Shown here: positions 26,037-33,947 of the stretch, in pieces
Position numbering within the stretch: position 1 is the stretch's first letter
How the letters are laid out: every line of letters starts with the position of its first letter
Source of the DNA: an uncultured Streptococcus sp.
Lineage (GTDB): Bacteria > Bacillota > Bacilli > Lactobacillales > Streptococcaceae
Length of the DNA stretch: 58,876 nucleotides
Assembly (NCBI RefSeq): GCF_901875575.1
Contig: NZ_CABFMF010000004.1
Coordinates: forward strand, 1-58,876
Direction: 5' to 3'
Made by a program: the position numbers and the translations under genes
Notes under the pieces: model-generated
The model's database searches: none
What the model was told of the DNA's origin: nothing
What the model saw: only the letters and a program-made list of their open reading frames with translations

Positions 26037-26058
26037 ATTAAAAACCTTTGCTTGTGAT

Positions 26059-26087
26059 AGTATAGCAGAAAAAAATGATTTTGTAAA
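26059..26087 (-). promoter_or_regulatory. Promoter of uraA
   Basis: On the minus strand TTTACA (26082-26087), 17-nt spacer, TATACT (26059-26064). The -35 box lies inside the first unit of the 49-bp tandem repeat. Confidence 0.65.
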
Positions 26088-26198
26088 TCATTTTTTCCCG
26101 AGCCTAGAAATAAGAGAGCGAGGCTGATTTTGTAAATCATTTTTTCCCGAGCCTAGAAATAAGAGAGCGAGGTTGATTTTGTAAATCATTTTTTCACA
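26076..26198. repeat. 49-bp tandem repeat, about 2.5 copies
   Basis: Units begin at 26076, 26125 and 26174 (partial). Each begins with TGATTTTGTAAATCA, a 6-bp hairpin with T on one side and A on the other, followed by CCCGAGCCTAGAAATAAGAG. The repeat fills the space between the rsmG stop and the uraA promoter and may end rsmG transcription several times over. Confidence 0.9.
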
Positions 26199-26204
26199 TA
26201 AAGT

Positions 26205-26918
26205 TTAAAGTGGGCGTTTGTTAGGCATACCAGCTTTTCTTGGGTATTTGTTGGGAGTCTCTTTTTTCTTTTCAACAACTGTGATGTAGCGAGAGTCTCC
26301 GTTTGGAAGAGCGTAGCTAAGATTGTCTTCTACCTTACTAAAAAGGAGATTGAGGGCATTCTTAGCTTCTAATAACTCCTCAGGCGCATTGCTGGCCTTG
26401 AGTGCCAATAGTTTTCCGCCAACTTTAAGATAGGGAATAGTCAATTCAGATAGGACCTGCATACGGGCTACAGCACGGGCAGTTACCATATCAAACTGGG
26501 CACGAAAGTTTTTGTCTTGGGCAAAATCTTCTGCACGACCGTGGTAGAAATGAACACCGTCTAAATCAAGCTCCTGAGTCAAAAGTTGCAGGAAGTTGAT
26601 ACGCTTGTTTAAGGAATCAATGATAGTAACATCTAGCTCCGGGTAGAGGATTTTCATCGGCAGACTAGGAAATCCTGCCCCAGCTCCAATATCAAGAAGT
26701 TTGATAGTTTCATTTGAAATCAAGCCTTGCAGAATGGGTGCAATTGAATCGTAAAAGTGTTTCAGGTATACTTCTTCTTTATCTGTAATAGCTGTAAGAT
26801 TAATCTTTTCATTCCATTCAACCAAGAGTTCAAAATAACGTTCAAATTGTTCTTTTTGCTGGTCCGAAAGTGGAAGATTTTGCTCAGCAAGCAGGTTGTA
26901 AAATGTTTCTGGTTTCAT
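26205..26918 (-). CDS. rsmG: 16S rRNA 7-methylguanosine methyltransferase
   Basis: A 237-residue AdoMet-dependent methyltransferase that modifies G527 of 16S rRNA (E. coli numbering). The AdoMet motif is LLDIGAGAGFPSLPMKI, with VTARAVARMQVL and GGKLLALKA further on. The C-terminus ends with a basic segment (KKETPNKYPRKAGMPNKRPL) normal for Gram-positive RsmG. Loss of this enzyme gives low-level streptomycin resistance in several bacteria. Its own promoter faces lemA. Confidence 0.95.
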   Translation of the reverse strand: MKPETFYNLLAEQNLPLSDQQKEQFERYFELLVEWNEKINLTAITDKEEVYLKHFYDSIAPILQGLISNETIKLLDIGAGAGFPSLPMKILYPELDVTIIDSLNKRINFLQLLTQELDLDGVHFYHGRAEDFAQDKNFRAQFDMVTARAVARMQVLSELTIPYLKVGGKLLALKASNAPEELLEAKNALNLLFSKVEDNLSYALPNGDSRYITVVEKKKETPNKYPRKAGMPNKRPL

Positions 26919-27011
26919 AATTATTTCCTTCTATAGTATCATCTTATTTTACCATATTCATAAAAAATTTGATATACTGGTACTAATCTAAAAACAGAAA
27001 GGACTTATATC

Positions 27012-27572
27012 ATGACTTGGATTATTCTTGGAGTTATCGCACTTGTTGTGATTTTTGTGATCGTTAGTTATAACGGTTTGGTTAAAAATCGTATGCAAAC
27101 CAAGGAGGCTTGGAGTCAGATTGATGTTCAATTGAAGCGTCGAAATGATCTCTTGCCAAACTTGATTGAAACTGTTAAAGGTTATGCTAAATATGAAGGT
27201 TCTACCCTTGAAAAGGTGGCAGAACTGCGTAACCAAGTGGCAGCAGCGACTTCACCAGCAGAAGCTATGAAAGCTAGTGATGCCCTCACTCGTCAGGTTT
27301 CAGGTATTTTTGCAGTTGCAGAAAGTTACCCAGATTTGAAGGCAAGCGCCAACTTTGTTAAATTGCAAGAGGAGTTGACAAACACAGAAAATAAAATTTC
27401 TTACTCTCGTCAACTTTACAATAGTGTTGTCAGCAACTACAATGTAAAATTAGAAACTTTCCCAAGCAATATTATCGCTGGAATGTTTGGATTTAAAGCA
27501 GCAGATTTCCTTCAAACACCAGAAGAGGAAAAGGCAGTTCCTAAAGTTGATTTTAGCGTTTTAGGTGACTAA
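27012..27572 (+). CDS. lemA: LemA family protein
   Basis: A 186-residue protein with one N-terminal membrane helix (residues 2-22) and a long helical cytoplasmic or external domain with NRMQTKEAWSQIDVQLKRRNDLLPNLIETVKGY, the family hallmark. The function is not settled; it regularly pairs with htpX in streptococci. A promoter with TATACT near 26974 precedes it. Only one base separates its stop from the htpX ATG. Confidence 0.92.
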   Translation: MTWIILGVIALVVIFVIVSYNGLVKNRMQTKEAWSQIDVQLKRRNDLLPNLIETVKGYAKYEGSTLEKVAELRNQVAAATSPAEAMKASDALTRQVSGIFAVAESYPDLKASANFVKLQEELTNTENKISYSRQLYNSVVSNYNVKLETFPSNIIAGMFGFKAADFLQTPEEEKAVPKVDFSVLGD

Positions 27573-27573
27573 G

Positions 27574-28473
27574 ATGCTGTTTGATCAAATTGCAAGCAAT
27601 AAACGTAGAACTTGGGTATTATTGATAGTCTTTTTCCTACTCTTAGCTCTTGTTGGCTATGCGGTTGGTTACCTCTTTATGCGTTCTGGGCTTGGTGGTT
27701 TGGTTATCGCACTGATTATCGGCTTTATTTATGCTTTATCCATGATTTTTCAGTCTACTGAGATTGTCATGTCCATGAATGGGGCGCGTGAGGTGGATGA
27801 ACAAACGGCACCAGACCTCTACCATGTAGTAGAAGATATGGCTATGGTCGCTCAGATTCCTATGCCTCGTGTTTTCATCATTGATGATCCAGCCTTAAAT
27901 GCCTTTGCGACAGGTTCCAATCCTCAAAATGCAGCAGTTGCTGCAACTTCAGGTCTCCTAGCTATCATGAATCGTGAAGAACTAGAAGCTGTTATGGGAC
28001 ATGAAGTCAGTCATATTCGTAATTACGATATCCGTATTTCGACTATTGCTGTTGCCCTTGCTAGTGCTATCACCATGCTTTCTAGTATGGCAGGTCGTAT
28101 GATGTGGTGGGGCGGAGCAGGTCGCAGACGAAGTGACGATGATCGAGACGGAAATGGCTTAGAAATCATTATGCTTGTGGTTTCCCTGCTAGCTATTGTG
28201 CTGGCACCTCTCGCTGCAACCTTGGTACAGTTAGCTATTTCTCGTCAGAGGGAATTCCTAGCTGATGCTTCCAGTGTCGAGTTGACTCGCAATCCTCAAG
28301 GGATGATTAATGCTCTCCATAAGTTGGATAATAGTAAACCTATGAGTCGTCCTGTAGATGATGCTAGCAGTGCACTTTATATCAATGATCCCAAGAAAGG
28401 GGGAGGGTTCCAAAAACTCTTTTATACCCACCCACCTATCTCAGAACGGATTGAACGTTTAAAACAGATGTAA
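27574..28473 (+). CDS. htpX: Membrane zinc protease HtpX
   Basis: A 299-residue M48 metalloprotease for membrane protein quality control. Two N-terminal and two central membrane helices surround the zinc site HEVSH (in AVMGHEVSHIRNYD), with the third ligand region SRQREFLADASSVELT. The ATG at 27574 immediately after the lemA stop gives the normal N-terminus MLFDQIASNKR; a GTG three codons earlier overlaps lemA. Confidence 0.95.
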   Translation: MLFDQIASNKRRTWVLLIVFFLLLALVGYAVGYLFMRSGLGGLVIALIIGFIYALSMIFQSTEIVMSMNGAREVDEQTAPDLYHVVEDMAMVAQIPMPRVFIIDDPALNAFATGSNPQNAAVAATSGLLAIMNREELEAVMGHEVSHIRNYDIRISTIAVALASAITMLSSMAGRMMWWGGAGRRRSDDDRDGNGLEIIMLVVSLLAIVLAPLAATLVQLAISRQREFLADASSVELTRNPQGMINALHKLDNSKPMSRPVDDASSALYINDPKKGGGFQKLFYTHPPISERIERLKQM

Positions 28474-28478
28474 AAAAG

Positions 28479-28505
28479 AATCCAGAGCTCATCTCTGGAT
28501 TTTTA
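28479..28505. terminator. Bidirectional terminator between htpX and the ABC-F gene
   Basis: AATCCAGAG (28479-28487) pairs with CTCTGGATT (28493-28501), followed by T. Confidence 0.75.
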
Positions 28506-28518
28506 ATATGCTGCAAAT

Positions 28519-30045
28519 TTATAAATCTTCTAAATTAACTACTTCCAAACCCTGTTCTGTCATACGATAGATGGTCGAACAGACCTCTTTTAAGAAACGT
28601 CTGTCATGCGAAACAGTGATGAGACCGCCTGGGTAAGTGGCAAAGAGTTTTCTGATTTGGGGTTGAGAAGTGGGAGAAAAGTTTCGTGTAGGTTCATCCA
28701 GAAGAAGAAAATTTGGTTTGCGCAAGACTAAATCCAAAAGCAGGAGTTTTCCTTGTTGACCACCAGACAAAGAGCGGATTTGGTGCTGCATTTCTGGATA
28801 ACTGAAATTGAGACTGGCTAGGTGGGATTGGATTTTCTGTAGTTCATCTTTTTCACCAGTTTTACTTAGATAGGCTATTGGGGATAAATCCAATTGTAGT
28901 TTTTTGTGGTAATCTTGTGGCATAAAACCAAGAGCAATCTCTCTTTTTGTACTTAATAGTTGCTGTAACTTGGCTAACAGAGTTGATTTCCCAATACCAT
29001 TTGGGCCGATGATACCGATTTTTTCTTGGCCACGGACAGTTAATTGTAGTTCCTGAGTCAAAACTCGCTCGCCAATGGACAAACTTTCCTTTTCCAGTTG
29101 GATTAAAACTTTAGAAGCTGGTAATGGCTGTATATCTGAGAAGAAAAGTTGAATGTGTTCTTCTTCAAGTGGCTTTTTAATCATGGACTGAGCTACTCTT
29201 TCATAGCGTTTTTCTTGAGAGAGAACATTTTTCATCTTTTTAGCCAATAGGCGACCGGCAGTACTGTCTTTGGTAGTTCTAAGTGCAGTTTCTACATTTT
29301 GCTTGACTCGCCGATGTTTTTCCATGGTTTTATCGTAGGCTCTTTGGTCGTTAGCAGCTTGCTTGCTTTGTTTGGCAAAATTAGCCCTTCTCTGCTCACT
29401 ATAGCAATCATAGTCTAAATGCTCTACTAGTGTTTCCGCTTCTTTACGGTGCTTGACCAGTCGCAAGTGGACAATAGTATCAGCCGTTTCAGAAAGAAAG
29501 TCTTCATCATGGGAAATGAAAATAACGGTTTGCCGAATCTTGCGAATCTGATCTTTTAGCCAATTAATCATTTCCAAATCCAGGTCATTTGAAGGCTCAT
29601 CTAAAAACAGAATCTCAAAGGGTTTGGCTAACTCATGGATGAGCTGAATTTTCAAAGCCTCACCCCCTGATAGACTACCAATCTCTTGGTTGCTAGCGAA
29701 ACGATTGCTATCAAAATGCAATTCCTCAGCCAAACGATAGAGGATACTGTAGTCCAAATCAATAGAATCTAAAAAGAAGTAGTCATGTAGAGTGTTCTTT
29801 TTCATCTCCTCGGGGAGTTTTTGAGGAATGTAGGCTAGTGATTGATAATCAGACTGAATGTTTCCCTTAATTATGAAATCAGGCAAAGCTTCCCCCATGA
29901 AAGCTCTTAGCAAGGTTGATTTGCCATTTCCTTCTTCGCCAATAATAGCTACCTTTTCCCCATCTTGGATGCTCATGCTTAAGTCGGCTACAAGGTCTCG
30001 CAAATCTTTGTTTTGAGTGATGGTCAGGTGATTGATTTTTATCAT
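28519..30045 (-). CDS. ABC-F ATPase
   Basis: A 508-residue protein with two ATP-binding cassettes and no membrane segments, as in ABC-F proteins that act on ribosomes. Cassette 1 has GEEGNGKST, IGSLSGGEALKIQL and EILFLDEPSNDLD. The linker (about residues 190-280) is charged and rich in Lys and Arg. Cassette 2 has GPNGIGKST, RSLSGGQQGKLLLL and LLLDEPTRNFSP, where the usual NHLD is replaced. Size and linker suit antibiotic-protection types such as Lsa or Vga, but resistance cannot be read from sequence. ATG 30045 follows GAAAGGG. Its long leader holds a three-codon frame, a terminator-like hairpin and a RUP-like repeat. Confidence 0.82.
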   Translation of the reverse strand: MIKINHLTITQNKDLRDLVADLSMSIQDGEKVAIIGEEGNGKSTLLRAFMGEALPDFIIKGNIQSDYQSLAYIPQKLPEEMKKNTLHDYFFLDSIDLDYSILYRLAEELHFDSNRFASNQEIGSLSGGEALKIQLIHELAKPFEILFLDEPSNDLDLEMINWLKDQIRKIRQTVIFISHDEDFLSETADTIVHLRLVKHRKEAETLVEHLDYDCYSEQRRANFAKQSKQAANDQRAYDKTMEKHRRVKQNVETALRTTKDSTAGRLLAKKMKNVLSQEKRYERVAQSMIKKPLEEEHIQLFFSDIQPLPASKVLIQLEKESLSIGERVLTQELQLTVRGQEKIGIIGPNGIGKSTLLAKLQQLLSTKREIALGFMPQDYHKKLQLDLSPIAYLSKTGEKDELQKIQSHLASLNFSYPEMQHQIRSLSGGQQGKLLLLDLVLRKPNFLLLDEPTRNFSPTSQPQIRKLFATYPGGLITVSHDRRFLKEVCSTIYRMTEQGLEVVNLEDL

Positions 30046-30136
30046 ATGATTGCCCTTTCTAGAATGTTCATAGTGCATAACAAAAAGCTCTACTTTACCT
30101 AGTAGAGCCAAAGTCTATGTCAAAAAACTCTATTAA

Positions 30137-30376
30137 TACTCTTCGAAAATCAACTTCAAACCACGTCAGCGTCGCCTTACCGTAGATATGATTACTGACT
30201 TCGTCAGTTCTATCCACAACCTCAAAACAGTGTTTTGAGCTGACTTCGTCAGTCTTATCTACAACCTCAAAACAGTGTTTTGAGCTGACTTCGTCAGTCT
30301 TATCTACAACCTCAAAGCAGTGCTTTGAGCAACCTGCGGCTAGCTTCCTAGTTTGCTCTTTGATTTTCATTGAGTA
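30137..30376 (+). repeat. Expanded RUP-like element with three 45-bp units
   Basis: Ends TACTCTTCGAAAATC and GATTTTCATTGAGTA are inverted repeats. Inside, a 45-bp unit that starts TGACTTCGTCAGT and ends GTTTTGAGC is present three times in tandem (30196-30240, 30241-30285, 30286-30330); the copy at 19022-19170 has one. The unit length is a multiple of three, so the minus strand stays open over the array, but this is not a credible gene. It lies in the leader of the ABC-F gene. Confidence 0.85.
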
Positions 30377-30399
30377 TAAAATGCCAGAAAAGAGCATAA

Positions 30400-30488
30400 A
30401 AGAGCACACAAAAAGAGACAAAAACAAGATCTACTAAATAAAGGTTCTTTATTTGATAGACTTAGTTGTTCATGTCTCCCTTACCTCC
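30400..30488 (-). promoter_or_regulatory. Candidate uORF attenuator of the ABC-F gene
   Basis: On the minus strand GGAGG (30484-30488) is followed after 10 nt by ATG AAC AAC TAA (30462-30473), a three-codon frame reading MNN. Immediately after it a stem CTA-AAATAAAG/CTTTATTT-TAG (30431-30459) forms, followed by a T-rich stretch. Short uORFs with terminators control several ABC-F resistance genes (for example vmlR and lmo0919), so this is a plausible ribosome-stalling attenuator. Confidence 0.5.
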
Positions 30489-30505
30489 GAGTATTAGTAC
30501 CTTTA

Positions 30506-30534
30506 TCCTATACCTTTCAGGATATTTTGTCAAT
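30506..30534 (-). promoter_or_regulatory. Promoter of the ABC-F leader
   Basis: On the minus strand TTGACA (30529-30534), 17-nt spacer, TAGGAT (30506-30511). Confidence 0.6.
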
Positions 30535-30556
30535 AGAAAATTGGAAATTCTACTCT

Positions 30557-30886
30557 CTAAAATCCAAAAACAGGTCCATAAAGAGTCAGTACGTGTTTGA
30601 CATGCTCGTAATGGAATTTATCATAGTTCCGCCAAGCAGTACGAGCTTGATTGTTCAGTTTTAGGCTACCCAGTCCAATCAGAAGACTGGTACGTTGGTA
30701 AAATTTTTCAAGGTCAATTAAAATACTGTTGTCAAGCTTTTCAGCTTTTTTAAGTTCTTGTAAAGTAGCATTCAGTAATTCTTGTAGTCGGAAGTCATCA
30801 GCTGTACCTTGTTTACAGCTTTGGAAACTTTTATTTAACTCGAATAGGAGTTGGGTTGCATTGGTAATGAGTTCTTTGTCTTCCAT
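30557..30886 (-). CDS. Conserved hypothetical helical protein
   Basis: A 109-residue protein with no recognised domain, predicted to be all helical and cytosolic. It starts at an ATG with GGAGGATG upstream, so it is probably a real gene. The size and helical character recall bacteriocin immunity proteins, but I see no diagnostic motif and no bacteriocin gene nearby. Confidence 0.6.
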   Translation of the reverse strand: MEDKELITNATQLLFELNKSFQSCKQGTADDFRLQELLNATLQELKKAEKLDNSILIDLEKFYQRTSLLIGLGSLKLNNQARTAWRNYDKFHYEHVKHVLTLYGPVFGF

Positions 30887-31053
30887 GTGAGCATCCTCCT
30901 TGCTCTGATGTATTATTGCCTATAGTATAGCACTAAAAAACAAAATGTCATAGTAAATATGTTAAAAAATCGAATTTTAATTATAAAGTTTGGTGGGCTG
31001 ATTTGTAACCTTTTCATGGTATAATCAAGTGAATAAATCTTTATGGAGGAAGT

Positions 31054-31596
31054 ATGAAATTAAATATTCAAGAGATTCGTAAGCAGTCTGAAGGCTTACA
31101 CTTTGAACAAACGTTAGATCTAGCCGCAGACTTACGTAACCGTAATCAAGAAATTATAGATGTAAAAGATATCCTTGCAGTTGGGAAGGTTCAATACGAA
31201 GATCGTATGTATTTTTTAGATTATCAATTATCTTATACCATTGTTCTTGCTTCAAGTCGTAGTATGGAGCCAGTTGAGTTAGTTGAATCTTATCCAGTCA
31301 CGGAAGTTTTCATGGAAGGAGCAAGTAACCAGCTAGATCAAGAAGTTCTAGATGATGATTTGGTTTTGCCTATCGAAAATGGAGAACTTGACCTAGCAGA
31401 GAGCGTATCAGACAATATTCTTCTCAATATCCCTATCAAGGTCTTGACGGCTGAAGAAGAGGCTGGTCACGGATTTGTTTCAGGAAATGACTGGCAAATC
31501 ATGACTGAGGAAGAATACCAGGCTCAACAAGCTATCAAAAAAGAAGAAAACAGTCCTTTTGCTGGTCTACAAGGACTATTTGATGGTGACGAATAA
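31054..31596 (+). CDS. yceD: DUF177 (YceD) family protein
   Basis: A 180-residue acidic protein of the YceD/DUF177 family, linked to 23S rRNA accumulation in other organisms. In most members a CxxC pair follows the central strand; here the equivalent segment is ASSRSMEPVEL, with serines. The C-terminus is Asp and Glu rich. Its stop codon shares one base with the nth start, so the two are coupled. Confidence 0.82.
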   Translation: MKLNIQEIRKQSEGLHFEQTLDLAADLRNRNQEIIDVKDILAVGKVQYEDRMYFLDYQLSYTIVLASSRSMEPVELVESYPVTEVFMEGASNQLDQEVLDDDLVLPIENGELDLAESVSDNILLNIPIKVLTAEEEAGHGFVSGNDWQIMTEEEYQAQQAIKKEENSPFAGLQGLFDGDE

Positions 31597-32225
31597 TGGT
31601 TTTGTCAAAAAAACGAGCACGAAAAGTGCTAGAAGAAATCATTGCCCTCTTCCCAGATGCCAAGCCTAGTCTTGATTTTACCAATCATTTTGAACTCTTA
31701 GTCGCAGTCATGCTTTCAGCGCAAACAACAGATGCAGCGGTAAATAAGGCGACGCCAGGTCTTTTTGCTGCCTTTCCAACGCCACAAGCCATGTCTGTAG
31801 CAACAGAGAGTGAGATTGCTTCACACATTTCTCGCCTAGGACTGTATCGAAATAAGGCTAAATTTCTTAAAAAATGTGCTCAACAGTTACTAGACGATTT
31901 TGATGGTCAAGTCCCTCAGACACGCGAAGAACTAGAAAGTCTAGCAGGGGTTGGTCGCAAGACAGCCAATGTTGTCATGAGTGTAGGATTTGGGATTCCA
32001 GCCTTTGCAGTAGATACTCATGTTGAGCGTATCTGCAAACACCACGATATCGTTAAAAAATCAGCGACACCGCTTGAGGTGGAAAAGCGGGTCATGGACA
32101 TCTTACCACCGGAGCAGTGGTTAGCAGCCCATCAGGCCATGATTTATTTTGGAAGAGCTATCTGTCATCCTAAAAATCCAGAGTGTGACCAGTATCCACA
32201 ATTATATGATTTTAGCAATTTATAA
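31596..32225 (+). CDS. nth: Endonuclease III, with altered iron-sulfur motif
   Basis: A 209-residue base excision glycosylase/AP lyase acting on oxidised pyrimidines. The helix-hairpin-helix with catalytic Lys is in LAGVGRKTANVVMSVGF and the catalytic Asp in AVDTHVERI. The C-terminal 4Fe-4S motif should be C-x6-C-x2-C-x5-C; here the first two Cys remain (CHPKNPEC) but the third and fourth are Tyr and Phe (TAT and TTT). Each is one base from TGT. The cluster is therefore probably absent, while the catalytic core is intact. Confidence 0.92.
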   Translation: MVLSKKRARKVLEEIIALFPDAKPSLDFTNHFELLVAVMLSAQTTDAAVNKATPGLFAAFPTPQAMSVATESEIASHISRLGLYRNKAKFLKKCAQQLLDDFDGQVPQTREELESLAGVGRKTANVVMSVGFGIPAFAVDTHVERICKHHDIVKKSATPLEVEKRVMDILPPEQWLAAHQAMIYFGRAICHPKNPECDQYPQLYDFSNL

Positions 32226-32248
32226 GATGAATCATCAAAAGTTTTTGC

Positions 32249-32277
32249 TTGATTTTAGGCTTGCTTTGTGCTATATT
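32249..32277 (+). promoter_or_regulatory. Promoter of the pyr operon
   Basis: TTGATT (32249-32254), 17-nt spacer, TATATT (32272-32277), about 30 bp before the PyrR-binding loop. Confidence 0.6.
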
Positions 32278-32303
32278 AATTGATAACTAAATATTCCTTT
32301 AAA

Positions 32304-32424
32304 CCTGTCCCGTGAGGCAGGCAAGGAGCGCGATAAAGTAGAAGGGTGAAGTCTATACTGTTTGCAGTAGGGCTCGCTTGACTATACATTTCAAGTCTCC
32401 TTGTTTAAGGAGACTTTTCTTTTT
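32304..32424 (+). promoter_or_regulatory. PyrR attenuator of the pyr operon
   Basis: The PyrR-binding hairpin CCTGTCCCGTGAGGCAGG is at 32304-32321, with its TCCCGTGAGG core shared with the uraA leader. The terminator AAGTCTCCTT/AAGGAGACTT (32393-32402 with 32407-32416) and a T-run precede pyrR. PyrR with UMP should favour termination. Confidence 0.9.
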
Positions 32425-32435
32425 GGAGGTTTGTC

Positions 32436-32957
32436 ATGAAGACAAAAGAAGTTGTAGACGAATTGACCGTCAAACGGGCGATTACGCGTATTACTTACGA
32501 GATTATCGAACGTAATAAAGATTTGAATAAAATCGTCTTGGCTGGTATTAAAACTCGTGGTGTCTTTATCGCCCACCGTATCCAAGAACGTTTGGAGCAA
32601 CTAGAAAATCTTTCAGTTCCTGTTGTAGAACTAGATACAAAACCCTTCCGTGATGATGTTAAAAGCGGTGAAGATACTTCTTTGATTTCAGTAGATGTGA
32701 CAGATCGTGAAGTTATTTTGGTGGATGATGTGCTTTATACAGGTCGTACTATTCGCGCTGCCATTGATAATATTGTCGGTCATGGTCGCCCTGCGCGCGT
32801 GAGCCTAGCTGTTTTAGTTGACCGTGGCCACAGAGAACTACCAATCCGTCCAGATTATGTTGGAAAAAATATCCCAACCAGTCGTTCTGAAGAAATCATT
32901 GTAGAGATGACAGAACTAGACGGCCAAGATAGAGTTCTGATTACTGAAGAAGCATAA
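32436..32957 (+). CDS. pyrR: Pyrimidine operon regulator PyrR
   Basis: A 173-residue RNA-binding attenuation protein that senses UMP and also has weak uracil phosphoribosyltransferase activity. The PRPP-binding motif is VILVDDVLYTGRTIRAA. A strong GGAGG site precedes the ATG. It is the first gene of pyrR-pyrB-carA-carB and controls its own leader as well as uraA. Confidence 0.96.
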   Translation: MKTKEVVDELTVKRAITRITYEIIERNKDLNKIVLAGIKTRGVFIAHRIQERLEQLENLSVPVVELDTKPFRDDVKSGEDTSLISVDVTDREVILVDDVLYTGRTIRAAIDNIVGHGRPARVSLAVLVDRGHRELPIRPDYVGKNIPTSRSEEIIVEMTELDGQDRVLITEEA

Positions 32958-32974
32958 AAGCTAAAGGAGTAGTT

Positions 32975-33898
32975 ATGTCAGAAAATCAACAAGCATTGAA
33001 CCATGTGGTGTCCATGGAAGACCTCACTGTCGATCAAGTGATGAAATTGATTAAGCGGGGGGTTGAGTTTAAAAACGGAGCTCAGTTACCATACCAAGAT
33101 TATTCTATTGTATCTAACCTCTTCTTTGAAGATTCTACACGGACCCATAAGTCTTTTGAAGTGGCAGAGATTAAATTAGGGTTGGAACGATTAGACTTTG
33201 ATGTTAAGACGAGCTCGGTCAATAAGGGTGAGACACTTTATGATACCATTTTGACCCTTTCTGCCTTAGGGGTGGATGTCTGTGTTATCCGTCATCCAGA
33301 GGTTGACTACTATAGACAGTTGATAGAGAGTCCAAGTATAAAGACCTCTATTATCAATGGTGGAGATGGTTCGGGCCAACACCCTAGCCAGAGCTTGCTT
33401 GATTTGATGACTATTTATGAGGAATTTGGTCACTTTGAAGGTCTCAAGGTTGCTATTGCAGGTGACTTGGATCACTCACGTGTTGCCAAATCCAATATGC
33501 AGATTTTGAAACGCTTGGGAGCGGAACTCTTTTTCGCTGGACCTGAGGAATGGAGAAGTCAAGAGTTTGCAGACTATGGGCAGTTTGTAACTATTGATGA
33601 AATCATTGATCAGGTAGATGTCATGATGTTTCTCCGTGTGCAACATGAACGCCATGATAGTGGTGCAGTCTTTTCAAAAGAAGACTACCATGCCCAACAT
33701 GGCTTGACTCAAGAACGTTATGACCGTTTGAAAGAAACAGCAATCCTTATGCACCCAGCTCCAGTCAATCGTGATGTAGAAATCGCAGACCACTTGGTTG
33801 AAGCACCAAAATCACGGATTGTCCAACAAATGACCAATGGTGTCTTTGTTCGAATGGCAATCTTAGAATCCGTACTGGCGAGTAGAAACGCCAACTAA
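32975..33898 (+). CDS. pyrB: Aspartate carbamoyltransferase catalytic subunit
   Basis: A 307-residue enzyme for the first committed step of pyrimidine synthesis, carbamoyl phosphate plus aspartate to N-carbamoylaspartate. Motifs are FEDSTRTHKSFE for carbamoyl phosphate, GDGSGQHPSQSLLDL and MHPAPVNRDVEI. No regulatory PyrI is present, as usual in Gram-positive bacteria. Confidence 0.97.
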   Translation: MSENQQALNHVVSMEDLTVDQVMKLIKRGVEFKNGAQLPYQDYSIVSNLFFEDSTRTHKSFEVAEIKLGLERLDFDVKTSSVNKGETLYDTILTLSALGVDVCVIRHPEVDYYRQLIESPSIKTSIINGGDGSGQHPSQSLLDLMTIYEEFGHFEGLKVAIAGDLDHSRVAKSNMQILKRLGAELFFAGPEEWRSQEFADYGQFVTIDEIIDQVDVMMFLRVQHERHDSGAVFSKEDYHAQHGLTQERYDRLKETAILMHPAPVNRDVEIADHLVEAPKSRIVQQMTNGVFVRMAILESVLASRNAN

Positions 33899-33947
33899 AA
33901 CACAAGACGTTAAAAGACGCCAGTGAGCGTCCACGAGAGGTGAAAAT

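Noticed and set aside
30196..30330. Three 45-bp direct repeats as a CRISPR-like array
   Set aside because: The units are contiguous without spacers and lie inside a RUP-like element; no cas genes are present. I saw no CRISPR array anywhere in the window.
30095..30427. Open frame on the minus strand with a repeated SKHCFEVVDKTDEVS peptide
   Set aside because: It is the translation of the RUP-like element and its 45-bp units; no ribosome binding site, and it crosses noncoding repeat ends.
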